Below are positions 50,211 to 62,476 of a stretch of DNA of 64,000 nucleotides, in pieces (within the stretch, counting starts at the first letter, position 1; every line of letters starts with the position of its first letter). Under the pieces are notes generated by a model. The model was not told where the DNA came from. It made no database searches and was given only the letters and a program-made list of their open reading frames with translations. The stretch lies in contig CM068318.1 of the NCBI GenBank assembly GCA_034766995.1, positions 39,240,956-39,304,955 on the forward strand, given 5' to 3'. The DNA comes from Acanthacorydalis orientalis (taxonomy: Eukaryota > Arthropoda > Insecta > Megaloptera > Corydalidae). The position numbers and the translations under genes are program-made.

Positions 50211-51002
50211 GTGGAAACATGTACAGAGATCAGTATTATCAGTCAATTCCCAAAGAGCAATGAGGATAGTCATACAATTAGAGAAGTGAAATTAACAATA
50301 ATGTGTATAGAAAATAAATTTTTTAGTGATTTTAAGATCAAGTTAAAAATGGATAAGTTACGATCTTCAACAGATCAAAATATAAATAGTGATGAAGAAT
50401 GTGATGACCCTATGTTGGAAATTAATCTAATAGAAAGAAAAGAAAAAATGTGTACTTATTCGAGATTAAATACTTCCTTAATAAAAGACATATTTTATAA
50501 AATGGATATGTAAAAAACTAATTCTACATTAAAAACATCATCAAAACTAATCCAACTTTTTGGAAAGAAAAAAAAATCGCTTTGCCCGATTTCAACTGAA
50601 CTTACTACACAGTATGACAAAAAATACATACAAACAACATCAAACGTACATCTCAATTCTAATGATTAGTTAACTTTGGATTTAGAAAAAACTACTAGAA
50701 GAAATCGCCTTTCAAAAGATAAGCAGTAGTTAAGAAAACCTGACACTCCAATGTTGATCTCTTGATGCCACACAGCAAACAAATTACAAAGAACACGATC
50801 GATGAAGCTGTCACGCAAGGCACCTCTATCTATTACATGTAAACATACGACACATTTATACTGGTATATAACTCACAAGTGGAGGAAAATAACACATACA
50901 CATACTAAGACAAAATACACATTTATACACAAGTACATTTATGATCACGCTGTCGGTAAAGGAATGTTTGTTCCGCTGTTTTGTTTTAATAATAATACAT
51001 AA
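50211..51002 (+). pseudogene. 264-codon frame with four stops, unknown protein
   Basis: A single plus-strand frame runs from about 50211 to TAA at 51000-51002. It is broken only by TAA (50511), TAG (50667), TAG (50727) and TGA (50763), with no shift; random AT-rich sequence should have many more stops. The first part reads MDKLRSSTDQNINSDEECDD, acidic; then SSKLIQLFGKKKKSLCPIST, basic; then TTRRNRLSKDKQ and TANKLQRTRSMKLSRKAPLS; and a His/Tyr/Thr-rich tail. It is Ser/Thr/Lys-rich, disorder-like and without membrane segments. I do not recognise it. A processed or degraded cellular exon is most likely. Part may be read through the end of the preceding mariner. Confidence 0.45.
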
Positions 51003-51264
51003 GAATTAAAAGTAAACACGACCGTTAACTCAATTTGTATAAAGTAAATTAAACTTCGATATCATAAAGTTTATAAAAACATTTAAAGCGGTCTTAGAAG
51101 TACTGTCACCGTTTACGTTTAATATTTTTACAGATGGTATATTTTTATGGTCCAGAGGAATCTTACAACGTAAAGAAATCTTTCTACATTAAGCATATTT
51201 TTTAAAGACACTTATTTCATTTATATTTTTTCACTTTAAGTTATATTTAGTTTATGATGGTTGG

Positions 51265-51320
51265 CTGGTTATTTGGGGTTTAAGGACGTGTCGACAACTA
51301 AGGCCATTAGTCCTCTGAGA
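51265..51320 (+). repeat. dispersed repeat fragment, copy 2
   Basis: ttatttggggtttaaggacg then tgtcgacaactaaggccatt, related to 25374-25425. Confidence 0.4.
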
Positions 51321-51501
51321 TAACTTATAAGATATTTCAAATAGATTTTTTGCTCAGTTAATAAAATACACAAAATACTTTCTGATTAAATATTTACAAT
51401 TATTGATTACCGATCATTCTTGATCATTGATAATGCATATTTAGACCGTGATACCATCATCTCCAAAGAATTAAGGTACGAGTATAATGTAATTACAATT
51501 A

Positions 51502-52016
51502 CCAGGTGTCAAAAATAATTTGATTCCTTTATATTGAATAAATCATAAGTGTTTTAAATGAAAATATTTTTTCATCATTTTAGGATTTCAAAGTGTTAAC
51601 CGTAATATTTAAAAATATTATATATTTTGGCCAAAAAGTTGGTATAACCTCATAAAATAGTAGTGAACATGAGGGCGTTCGAAAAGTAGCATATTAGAAA
51701 CTGCGTACTTTTTACATTCCAGTTGAAAAAATGCTGCCGAAGCAGTGGAAATGATTTGTTTGGCTTTGAGGGAAGAAGTTGTGACGCATAAAATATGCAA
51801 AGAATGCTAAAAGAGTGGAAGAGGTCCAAAAATTCATTAAGATTTCATTGACTTAAAACCACCATCTTTTTTCGACAAGGAATTTGTCAGTTGCCAAACA
51901 GATAGAGCACAGTTAAATAAAATAATGGCGGATATTTTAAGGATTGAAACATATTCCATTTTTTCATTCACATTTATTTTATGTAAAAAAGGCACCAAAT
52001 TAATTTATACACCCAA
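51502..52016 (+). mobile_element. mariner-derived MITE, best-preserved copy (MD5)
   Basis: 515 bp between TA dinucleotides (51500-51501 and 52017-52018). The ends CCAGGTGTCAAAAATAATTT and (reverse complement) TTGGGTGTATAAATTAATTT are inverted repeats. Allowing for decay, the plus strand encodes an N-terminal segment (HCILF-type, then FQLKKNAAEAVEMI-like, EEVVTHKICKEC) that leads directly into a C-terminal segment whose pattern is RQGIRQLSNRWSKVIQNNGG followed by YF. This is the start and end of a cecropia-type mariner transposase with the catalytic middle missing. The 70-codon frame at 51925-52137 begins inside it. Confidence 0.85.
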
Positions 52017-52018
52017 TA

Positions 52019-52767
52019 AAATTCCCATTAAAGGAACAAAAATGATCAAAAATCAATTGTTGAACATTTTTAAGCAGATTTATTTTTTTGAAGTTCATAG
52101 AACGAGTAAAAAATCAATTAAATTTTTATTTATTTGAAATATTAATCTAGGTTGTTACTTTTAAGTAATAAAACTGTTAACTACAATTTAAATATAAAAA
52201 GAAAATATACTTTAAACCATTTAAAACATTATAAAATATGAAATTTATAGTAAACTTGAAATCGGATAACATTTTTTAATCAAACATTTATTTATGTTTA
52301 AATTAACTTTATGTTATATTGAATATATATTTAATTAATTATACATTGCTCCATTCACTGCATGGTTTCAAATAGGGGATACTTACTTTGCTTTTACGAA
52401 TGAAGAACTTACATCAGAGATGCTGTGGGTATAAGGTGTTCATTTACACTCTCTTATTGGTCTCTAACTTTACTCTAGAGTAAATGAGCAGCAATACCAC
52501 AAGAGGTTAGCAACTTCGAACATTTACTACAGAGTACTATGTTTGCTACTCGTGGTTATACTTAAGTGTAGAGAATATCGAATTCAGGATGCACAATGGA
52601 ATATACAATCTTAAAGGTTATTTTCAACGAAATTCAAAGGTTGAAAAATGTTTAAATGGCGCAGATTTACGTTAATAAGTAGTTTATTAGAGAAAAAGTT
52701 AATATTTAATTTATTTCCGATTTTATAAAAGAAATCAATTACTTGAATTACTCTCTCTATATATATT

Positions 52768-52770
<3 letters not shown>
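52019..52770. other. AT-rich intergenic
   Basis: Contains a perfect 16 bp palindrome tttactctagagtaaa at 52469-52484. The 52360-52600 part is somewhat less AT-rich. Nothing coding recognised. Confidence 0.45.

Positions 52771-52771
<1 letters not shown>

Positions 52772-52821
<50 letters not shown>
52772..52821. repeat. (TA)n microsatellite
   Basis: About 48 bp of TA repeat preceded by CT/TA. Confidence 0.97.
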
Positions 52822-52823
<2 letters not shown>

Positions 52824-52934
52824 TGAAAATTTATTAAAATGTGTGGGAAGACGAACTAAAACGTTTAAACTGAAATAATATAAAAGATATTTGTTCACAA
52901 TTGGATTTTTAACGACTTAAGATGATAAAAATAA

Positions 52935-52937
<3 letters not shown>

Positions 52938-53002
<65 letters not shown>
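52938..53002. repeat. (TA)n microsatellite
   Basis: About 64 bp of TA repeat. Confidence 0.97.
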
Positions 53003-53005
<3 letters not shown>

Positions 53006-55839
53006 GTTATTGTTCCAATTTCAATATTGATTATTAAATTTAATTAATAACTATAATTAATCAAGTAAAATTATTTGAGAACATCTGTCTCATGAATTAT
53101 TTACTTCATTATATTCTTTAATTACTGTACAAAGAAAATACAGATACTAAAGAAAAAGTTAAATGTAAGAGTTAAAGAATGGTCCAGATCAATGAACATC
53201 TTATCACATAAATTCAACCGATAGGATATAAAAAAAAACATTCATGATGTAGCTGTTTCCCTTAAATGTAATTCGTGTATATTGATTAAGCAATTAGCAG
53301 TTCAGATGAGTTCGTAAATCGACTATCAGAGAAATTTTACACAAAGAATTAGATTTAGTTTCGTATAAAATTGTCAATTTATTATAGATGATAGATTTAT
53401 TAGAAATATCATTATATCTTGATAGTGTAATAATTTAAATGTTAAAGAAGACTTAAATGCACAAATTATCTTTTTAAATCAGTTGTGATGCTTTTCGATC
53501 TAAATATCAATTTATTCACATTTTATTTAATTTGAAAAGCACAACTTCCGATATACAAAGGCAGTTTAAGACATTTTTGCAAAAAATAAAACAAAACTGC
53601 AGAATTCAAATCAATATAAATCCTTAAAATATTCATCAAATAACTGCACTGTGAACATATGATTGTAACATCAAAATATATTGCAAGGTCTTATTTCTTT
53701 GAGATAATTAATAAAATATATAATTGTTATTAAAGAAAATTGATTAAGAATATTGCTTGTTAAAAAGTTACTTAAGAATTATTCTTTCCAGATTTATTTG
53801 GAAACCGTAGATCAGTTTAGTTTATATGATTAAAAATATATACTTTTTTAACATTTTGTTATGTTAATTTCTGAATTAATTTTAAAAATATATTAATTTA
53901 CTCTTTGAACTTTCATTTTAATAATAGTTTAAATAATATCAATCAATAATCCAATATGTTTACATAAGAAATATTAAAATAAACAAATAAATCAATATAT
54001 AAATAAAAACTTGACAAAATCAAAATAAATTGTATACCAAGTTGGTAAAATTATTGTTGTTTTTATTCTGAAACAATATTTAATTTAATTTCAAACCGAT
54101 TTACTACGTTATTTAAAAACAATTGTAATTTGAATTTGTAGTTCTTCTATAAGTGCTCTTATGAAGCAAAATTATATTGTCGAATAATAAACAAACTTTA
54201 AATACTAGAAAATTATAATTGTACGCTTTTACACCTACAATTCCGCTGATAAGTTGTTTTAGATCCTTTCTCCTATTAGATTAGCAAAGTGTATGTTTTC
54301 CACTTTTCTACTTTCAGGCATAGATTGATTTTAAATCTGTTTTTTTTAGATAAATTTTAATTTATTGCTGATAGTAACTGAATTCTTTAGCAGTCTTTAT
54401 GTGGTTTGTCGTGCCTGGGGAAAATCTCTTTAACGTAGACATTAACCTGATTTGAGAGCATCTTGTTGTATTTCTGTAATATATTTAGTTTGATTTCTAA
54501 GAAAAATGATTTTAAATCCGATTTCTTTCAAATTTATATAAGTTTTATATGGGATGTGGTATATTATTTTAAAGTATAAAATAAAGACGTATCAGTCTTC
54601 ATCATCTATCAAATGTTGATTTAATATGTTGTATGTAAAGACTCGATAGTTTTCAACATTTACCTGAAGATGGCACACATGCCAAAACTTTCAATGGAGA
54701 AACTTAGCTAATCTGAAAGGATAAAAACATCCATGATAACATGCTAGAAAATATTTCGTATTTTTAATATGAACATTTTATGAACACCTGAAAGTTTATC
54801 TAAAATGTCATTTTAGAGAAATTAATTATAATTCACAGAAACTTAGTTTGTTTGACAGTCTGAAAATTATTTGTTAACGTAAGTGTGGTATTATTTGATA
54901 TTGGGTAATAATCTAAATATCAGAGTTTTCTATATTTATAGAAAAGCATAGATTTTTTTATATGTTACACGTCTTTTCTCTTTATATCTTCCTTATAATA
55001 TTATTTTCTAACACATTTTCTTACAACATGCAAAGATGGGATCTTATGAATGTATTGTAGAATTTTATAGTGTTTTCACGTTTAATATTCTGAACAAGAA
55101 GATGCTGAATAAAATTAAACATTCACAATTATTATAAACATAACAAATTTTTACTTTTTCATTCACATTTAAATATGATTTATTATTTTTTATCAATAAA
55201 TAATGACATATAAAATAAAAAAAACGCTTTCAAACTGAAATCAGGGTATTTTTACTTTTGAATGGAGTATCAATAAAGACAACATTAATAAATTTAGCCT
55301 AAATAATAGTCAAAAAACAAAAAGAACTATTCTACTTGCAAACTTATAGTACTTTAATTATCATAAAATTTCTTCTACTGTTTGCAAAGTGTAAATATCC
55401 ATGAATTTCGATTTCCGGATAATTTTATTTCATATTAAATGTTTGATATGAAATAAAATTAAAGACATATTTAAATATCATATTTTTAACGATGTAACGC
55501 TTTCGCTATATTAAATGTAAAATTTGTATTTTTTTATAAAATAAAATGACATTTAGTATAAAAAAGTGCTAATTTTAGAATTCCTAGAAATGACTTTATT
55601 CTCAAATATATTTTGTTATTCATGCATGTACTGACCATAAATTAAATATAAGCACATGTTAAGGTGTGTTTATGTATACAAATTAAGGGACATAAATGAA
55701 CTTTAATATTTTTTCACATAGTACCTTATAATATATTCTTAACATGCAATGTGAGCGTTTCATTGAAATTTACTGAAATACTATGGTTAACATTTCTTTA
55801 TTCTCCCAAATAATACACAATTTCTATTCATTTACTGAA

Positions 55840-55841
<2 letters not shown>
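53003..55841. other. 2.8 kb AT-rich stretch, no gene recognised
   Basis: Only the repeat motif at 54661-54691 stands out. Confidence 0.5.
54661..54691 (+). repeat. dispersed CTGAAGATGGCACATG-like motif, copy 3
   Basis: tacctgaagatggcacacat then gccaaaacttt. The cleanest copy of the motif, with tcttcatcatct about 65 bp upstream. Confidence 0.4.
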
Positions 55842-55899
<58 letters not shown>

Positions 55900-55906
55900 T
55901 ATACAT
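55842..55906. repeat. (TA)n microsatellite
   Basis: About 55 bp of TA repeat. Confidence 0.97.
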
Positions 55907-56289
55907 TAAATGGCTGCTTGATATGAAAAATGAATGTTTTAAGACTATTTTTTATTTTTATTACTTGTTGAGAATTTTCGAATTCACATGAATATCACTG
56001 AATATCTCAGTATAAGTTTTGATTAAATATTTATTGGAAAAAATATAATAAGAATATTTCATTCAGAAATAAATTATTTATCTCATGCGGACATATTAAC
56101 ACACACTTCTAATTTATTACGATAATATTTGACTAAAAGACTAGAATTTAGAACATTTAAAATATTCACCTAATATTATTTAAAGTTATAATTAAATCAT
56201 AAAATTTAATTTTTATTCAAATTAATATTTTTGATAAATACTATAGAATAATAAGTTTTATTGGAATTGACATTTGAATATTAGTATTT

Positions 56290-56290
<1 letters not shown>
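55907..56290. other. AT-rich intergenic
   Basis: Nothing recognised. Confidence 0.5.

Positions 56291-56291
<1 letters not shown>

Positions 56292-56333
<42 letters not shown>
56292..56333. repeat. (TA)n microsatellite
   Basis: About 42 bp of TA repeat. Confidence 0.96.
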
Positions 56334-56336
<3 letters not shown>

Positions 56337-56803
56337 AGGAAATTGAGCACTTTCCTAAACCCTTCAGTCGAATAATATAAGAAATATATATTGCTTTCAC
56401 TGCATTCAAAATTCTTTAAAGACCGAAATGCAATTGTATAAGAATAAGCTTTTGATATAAAATAGGAATCAAAACTTCTCTTTGACATTCTTAAAGCACT
56501 GAAAATACAAAATAGAATAGAATATAAAATGAAGTTCTAGTTTGAATAACTTTAGTAAGTTTTTCGGAAAGTTTTAGTTTATTTTTGTATATTTTTAACA
56601 TCTTTGTAAAAATGACATGGCTAGAAAATTATCAAAGGAAATAGCTGTAGAGTAATTTTTTGTACTGCAAATAATTTATGCGATTTAATAATATTACTAA
56701 TAATTTATTTAAAGAATATAGGAATTCAAAGTGGGGCTAAAAGTATATTCTTAAAATATAAAGAATTGTTTATTTTTTTTGCAATAAAAGCAATTATTTA
56801 TTA
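56334..56803. other. AT-rich intergenic
   Basis: Nothing recognised. Confidence 0.5.
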
Positions 56804-57303
56804 GCTCTAGAAATTAGTTCTGTAACTTTTAACTGAATTAATGATGACTCTTTTTTAATTTGATTAATTTTTTCGTTGTTTTAGGATTTTAAGAGGTCAA
56901 TCTGAACATTTAAAAACACTATATGTCTTGGCCAAGCAGTTGGCTTAATCTAGGAAAACAATAGCGAACAGGATGGCGTTTGAAAAGAAGTATATTAGGC
57001 ATTGCATACTTTCCGCATTCGAGTGTAAAAAAAATGCTGTCGAATACAACATAATGATTTATTCAGCTTTAGGGGAATGTATTGTGATGCATAAAACATG
57101 TCGACAATACTAAAAGTGTAGAAGAGTTACGAAAATGCATTTCGACTTCATCGAATCAAATCCCTCATATTTCTTCAACAAGGAGTTCGTCAGTTATCCA
57201 ACAGATAGAGGTAAATTATACAAAATAATGGTGTATATTTTAAAAATTGATGTGTATTCCATTCTTCAATTAAAAAAGGCACCGAATTAATTTTTACACT
57301 TAA
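56804..57303 (+). mobile_element. mariner-derived MITE (MD6)
   Basis: 500 bp between TA dinucleotides (56802-56803 and 57304-57305). The ends GCTCTAGAAATTAGTTC and (reverse complement) TTAAGTGTAAAAATTAATTC match the family. The reading runs MAFEKKYIRHCILSAFECKK, then a NAVEYNIMIYSALGE-like part and the C-terminal join. Confidence 0.85.
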
Positions 57304-57305
57304 TA

Positions 57306-57640
57306 AAACAGGAGAATTAAAATTACAATTCAATTTACACAAAGGAGATTTTTTTCCAAGGTCTCGAAATATTTAAATATTCCAATTAAGGGGTATAATA
57401 CATAAGGGTATAAATAGACGCGTTATTCACAGATTATTATTTATAATAAAAGAACGATATTAAGAATAAGAAAAATAATTATGAAATAATCTATATATTT
57501 AAAATTTGAATTATAAAATTTGAAATATACTTTTTTATATGTACAAGACGAGTAATTCCCCACTATCTATGTTAGAAAATTGAAATTTATAAAATAAGAA
57601 AAAAATAGTTGATAGTCGTTACAAAAAAAAACCCTGCAGT
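57306..57640. other. AT-rich intergenic
   Basis: Nothing recognised. Confidence 0.5.
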
Positions 57641-58270
57641 GTACGCACCTGTTGTAAAATTAACGTTTGATTTACGGTTGGATGAATTAATCACTATTAA
57701 GAAATAAAGTGATAGCGACAGTGAGTTTTCACTATCTGTCACTGATAGAAACACGCAATGTACTCACACGTACGCTTAGAATTGTTAACGAGCCAGCCAT
57801 TGGAGTCACCTACACAAATCTTATATGTCAAATAAGTCAGTCGGTGACAGGTAACATCGTTTAACCCTTTTACAGGTTAATAGAGATAAATAATGCTGTG
57901 TCGCGTAGCCCGTTAACTACGGGCCGTACACGTCTCCCCTACGTCACATCCTCAACCGTCCCGTAACTCCCTATTTATACCAAACAGCAGCGGCCGGGAC
58001 TTGCATCCGACGTTTCCCTGGGGACCCAAACCCGTCGCTTGTTTGTACTGTCAGTGCTAATGTACAGGTGCAATTACAGTGCGAGGAATTATTGTCAGCG
58101 CAGTTAAAATCTGCTGATGTAGTACGTCGGGCCTTTTTAGGTTTGTTTTATGGTGCGTACAGTTGATTGGCTTTTCAAATGTACATGGTAATTCAGATTT
58201 CATTGAGATTAATCCTTTTCGGTGGCAGCAATCTGCTAGTAACTGTTTTCCCACTTTATCAAACAGTTAG
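57641..58270. promoter_or_regulatory. GC-richer island with TATA motif and hairpins
   Basis: The clearest CpG-bearing patch in the right half. Contains an imperfect inverted repeat around gtgatagcgacagtgagttt and tcactatctgtcactg (about 57709-57748), a hairpin GCCCGT-TAACT-ACGGGC (about 57908-57924) and TATTTATA near 57971, about 30 bp before tccgacgtttcc. The 65-codon minus frame 58057-58254 has no motif. It may be a promoter or first exon. Confidence 0.3.
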
Positions 58271-59233
58271 CATAATTGATTCGTAATTTTTTCAACATTG
58301 TTCACGGCTAATTTAAATGTTATTTATGTGTCAATTCGATGTTTAATGTCTGTTCTATGTAATTTTTAGAATTATAATCGCGTATCCTTAGGTTGTGAAT
58401 TAATTTAAGATTTACTTCATGTATACACAAAATGAAATATTAATTAATTAGCAGAACGAACAACACAACGTCTGCAGTGAATTGCAAACAAAGAGATTTC
58501 ACTTTTCTCTTGCAACTTAATTGTTCAAGTTCTTTTTACGGAAAATCCAGTATTGTTTCCACATTTAATCATTTGAGAAAAGTAATTTATTTCAGTAGCT
58601 TATTCTCCAGTGCAAAAAAAAACAACAAAATATAAAACATTTTAAGACAACAGTCCGTATTTTTATTTTTCGATTCGTTTTTGACATGAAAGAATATGAA
58701 AACTTTTTTTAATAACTAGACACAAAAAAATAAATTAAAATTTAAATAAATATACCAAATATTTCAATTAAGTTTCTCAAAACACACTGACTACGAGCAC
58801 ACTCTTTTCTTCAAATAGTTTTGAAAATAAAAACATATTTAAATTTAATAGAAAATAATAATTGTTTTCTTTATTTGGTACCATGTTGTTTCTCTTTCTG
58901 ACACAATACGAAATATTAATATATCTACAAGCTTAGACATACAATTAATATGTCAACGAAATCTACAATAAATGAGTGTTAAGTAGACATATAATTAATT
59001 TGTTTTTCTAAAAAATGTTACTTCGAAATTATTCAGAATATAGTTATGTAATTTAGTAAGAATTTTAAGAAATAATATTGACATATGAATTTTTTTAATT
59101 TTTTATCAGTCAAAAAATCTGTTTTTTTTTCAAAAAATCTGTTTTTTTTTCAAAACATTTGCAGAAAAAGTAAAATTGGGAAAAGAAACTTTTTTTGATA
59201 CATAAGTTTTAATTAAATAGTTCAAGTCCATTA

Positions 59234-59235
<2 letters not shown>
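58271..59235. other. AT-rich intergenic
   Basis: Includes a perfect tandem pair of the 20-mer caaaaaatctgttttttttt at 59111-59150. Confidence 0.5.

Positions 59236-59296
<61 letters not shown>
59236..59296. repeat. (TA)n microsatellite abutting a mariner
   Basis: A TA tract whose last TA (59295-59296) serves as the left target site of the next element. Confidence 0.97.
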
Positions 59297-59297
<1 letters not shown>

Positions 59298-60074
59298 GAG
59301 TATATATGACTGACAAGTATGGTGAAAAAGCAAGTTAAAAACTTTTTTCTTTTTTAAAAAATCGATTTTATTATTCATCATAGTTTTTATTGAGGGCTAT
59401 ACACTTAATCCAATTAGTCTGCCAAATACGCATTTGCGGCGGCAATGACATCCTCATTAGATGAAAATTTCTTCTCACTAAGTCAAATTTTCAAGTTAGG
59501 GAAGAAGAAGACATCGCATGGAGCGAACTACGAAGAATAGGTTGAATGAGGAATCAATTCGAAACTTAATTCATGTAATTTTATCATTGCGCCGGTCGAT
59601 TTGTGGGACGGCGCGTTGCCCTAGTGAAACATGCGCCAACCTTGGCCGTTTTTGTTTCAGCTCTTCTTTCAAACGGTCCAATAATGTTGAATAATAGGCT
59701 TCTATTATCGTTCACTCCTTCATTAAATAGTCGATCGGGATGATTTATTGTGAATCCCAAAAAAACTGGTGCCATCACCTTCCCAGCTGACAAAATGGTA
59801 TTCACCTTATTTAGCAGACTCTCACCAGACGTTGTTCACTGCTTTGACTGTTGCTGAGACTTAGATGTGTAGTGGTGGAACCATGTTTCATCCACAGTGA
59901 CAATCTGGAGCTCTACTAATCCATCACAAAGATGTGACCCCCAGAGTTATGGAAAATGCTTCACCGCTTCGTGAAAGCATTCCGATCTCAAGATTTTTTT
60001 GTTTTGAACAATGCAAGTCATAAACCCCTAGACTAATAAAAATAATAATTCAGTTTATATTTGACTGACCCTCG
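59297..60074 (-). mobile_element. two-ended, N-terminally deleted mariner
   Basis: 778 bp between TA dinucleotides. The left end CGAGTATATATGACTGACAA and right end (reverse complement) CGAGGGTCAGTCAAATATAA are diverged inverted repeats. The transposase N-terminus is missing. The minus strand picks up at IVTVDETWFHHYT (first catalytic Asp kept), SAGKVMAPVFLGFTINH, then GNAPSHKS, where the second Asp is Gly after a stop, and FAPCDVFFFPNLK (third Asp kept), ending SNEDVIAAANAYLAD. The frame at 59584-59805 is its longest intact piece. Motifs are irritans-like, but the ends differ from the 30.4 kb lineage. Confidence 0.85.
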
Positions 60075-60076
60075 TA

Positions 60077-60856
60077 GTAATATGTTTTTTCTATTAAATT
60101 TGCAAATATTTTTCAAAAGCATTTTGTATTCATCAATTCTAAAAGTTCGAAAATAAAAAGATAACACATACTCTTATTATTTATAATACATTTGATTCAA
60201 TGAAATAAAATTAAATTACAATTTAAGCTATAGATTTTTAAGTATGATATAGTTTCTTTTTATTAATTTATATACTATTTAATTACTTGAATATAAAATA
60301 AATCTAAACAACTGAAAATATTAACTTAGTTACAAAACATTTCTGACAATGTGATTGAAAAATCACTTTCACAAATGACTACTACTTCTAGAAATCGTAG
60401 AAAAAATCTGATAAAGTATATTCTACGAGTATGAATCATTATGGATCATTTTTGATCATTTATTATTCATATTTGAGTGACAATATCATCAGTTTCAAAG
60501 TACAGAGATAGATAAATATTCATTCATTCAACATTTTTGACTAGACTGTTGTGTTTGTTTGTGGAGTGAAAAAGTGATTTATTCATGAAAAAAATATACA
60601 TTCTAAATGAAAATTGAATACATACTATAAAGTAACATTTATTACAGTAACTAGTAGAATATTTACACATTTTTGATACTAAAATATTATGTTCTTTACA
60701 AGAAAAAAAATGTTCGACATAAAATTTACATTAAAATAACAATACGTTCAATTAGTATTTTCGTGAAAAATAAATAGTTACAAGCAAAAACGACAGCATA
60801 AACCATGTGAAGAACATGATAAATAATCAAAGATTTTGTTCATATAGTCGTAACAT
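60077..60856. other. AT-rich intergenic
   Basis: Nothing recognised. Confidence 0.5.

Positions 60857-60903
<47 letters not shown>
60857..60903. repeat. (TA)n microsatellite
   Basis: About 45 bp of TA repeat followed by TGTATG units. Confidence 0.96.
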
Positions 60904-60907
<4 letters not shown>

Positions 60908-61700
60908 GTATGTTTGTGTATGTATATTTTGGTCAGTACACGAAACCTCGCCCATCAATTATTACTCGGTGTACGTTTTTATCTAGCTAATAGCCTCACA
61001 AACAAATAGCATTGCCTCAACAACGAACACTGCAGGGCATTACAATTCAATTATCTGCGATTTTTTTATTCAAATTGAAACATGACACCCCACGATCTAC
61101 ATATGTTACATATACAACACAAAACACATGTGTATTCCAGTGTTTCTGTCACATTAGTTGCCATTATACTCGATTTCACTCTGTTCTAGGTTATCGTATT
61201 TCAGAGATGTACTGCGAGGACTTCACGTCGATTTAATGAAATGGAATTTAAATTCACGTCTAACAGAATCTCACACATGAGTGCGTTACGCCTACTAGAA
61301 TTGTACATTTAATTTTAAATTGAGTATTTTTTTAAATATTTTACAATTTAAATTATTATGGATGAATGATTGATCGGATGGAATAGAACAAATATTGTAC
61401 TATATAAATCGTTGAAGCATGATGCATTTAAAGTTTGATAGTGAGCACATTACGTAACTTTCATATATTTTGATAGACAGGGTACTATTACGAGAATAAA
61501 ATGATGTATGCTGATAACTATCTGTGATTGACACTGATGCTCTCATCAATAACTAAGTGCTTTTAATCAAACTGATTTCAATATAGTATAATTTTCATAG
61601 CATGAAAAGGGTTTTTTTCAAATACAAATTTAAAAAAAAACTAATGTTTAAATAAAGCAAACACGCTTATTATTAATATTAAGTTGTTAGAAAAATAATT
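60904..61700. other. AT-rich intergenic
   Basis: The 74-codon frame at 61012-61236 (Cys- and His-containing) lies in a slightly less AT-rich stretch but shows no motif I recognise. Confidence 0.4.
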
Positions 61701-61749
61701 GCGAATTATGACCTTCAAATACATATACATTTTTCTCTTTTTTTGATTT

Positions 61750-62020
61750 TCATAGCTGTTTTTAAGTGAGCCAGGACTGTTGGATGATTAACAGATAATT
61801 TTTATGCAAGCTCACGAATTGTTGAGTACGAGTATGGTTCTGATTCAACAAACTCATTCATCTGGTCATTATAAACTGAAGAAGGTCGCGGGCGTCCGAA
61901 ATGTTTGGAACCACCATTGCACCGGCCGTTCCTTTACAATACCCACACCAAAACCAACGTCTAGTTTACGAACAGTTTCTGCTACTTTACCACCCATTTT
62001 GAACTCATATAAAAAAATTT
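61750..62020 (-). pseudogene. cecropia-type mariner transposase N-terminal fragment
   Basis: The minus strand reads REIFLYEFKMGGKVAETVRK, then LDVGFGVGIVKERPVQWWFQ and TFRT. After a small deletion and frameshift it continues with RPSSVYNDQMNEFVESEPYS, STIRELA, stop, KLSVNHPTVLAHLK. The FKMGxKxAET, ERxVQWWFxxF and VNHxTVxxHLK motifs mark the paired helix-turn-helix DNA-binding half of cecropia-type mariners. The catalytic half is absent and no inverted repeat is evident at either edge. Confidence 0.8.
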
Positions 62021-62060
62021 CTCTTATTTTTTCTTTTCTATTTTTACTTCAATAGCCCAA

Positions 62061-62476
62061 TTTGAATCAAAATCAATAATAAAATCAATGTCGATATTAC
62101 TAAAATACAGACCGAAAAATGCACTTTAAAATGAATACATGATATTTTTGGTGAAAAAAAGGTAAGAATTCAGAAAAGAAAAATCGTAATTATTTTCCTA
62201 CCAACCTATTATATTCACGTTAAGAAAACTTGTTTTTTAACTCATCACACAAACAATATTTTTTTCCGATGAGAAATGATTAATAATAATTGTTAGTTTT
62301 TGATTAAAATTCATATAAGGGTTGAGCCGTAATGCTCAGAATGAAACGTTAAAGAAGGATCTAGGATTTTAAAATCAATATTTTTAATATTGATATATAT
62401 CATCTTATGATAATAAACCAATTTGACGAAATATTTTATACCTTATATTACAAACCAAATTGCATCTAAAATATTA
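62061..62476. other. AT-rich intergenic
   Basis: Nothing recognised. Confidence 0.5.

Noticed and set aside
61012..61236. 74-codon Cys/His-containing frame
   Set aside because: It has no ATG start in the track sense (it begins at TTG), the Cys/His spacing is irregular, and there is no supporting context.
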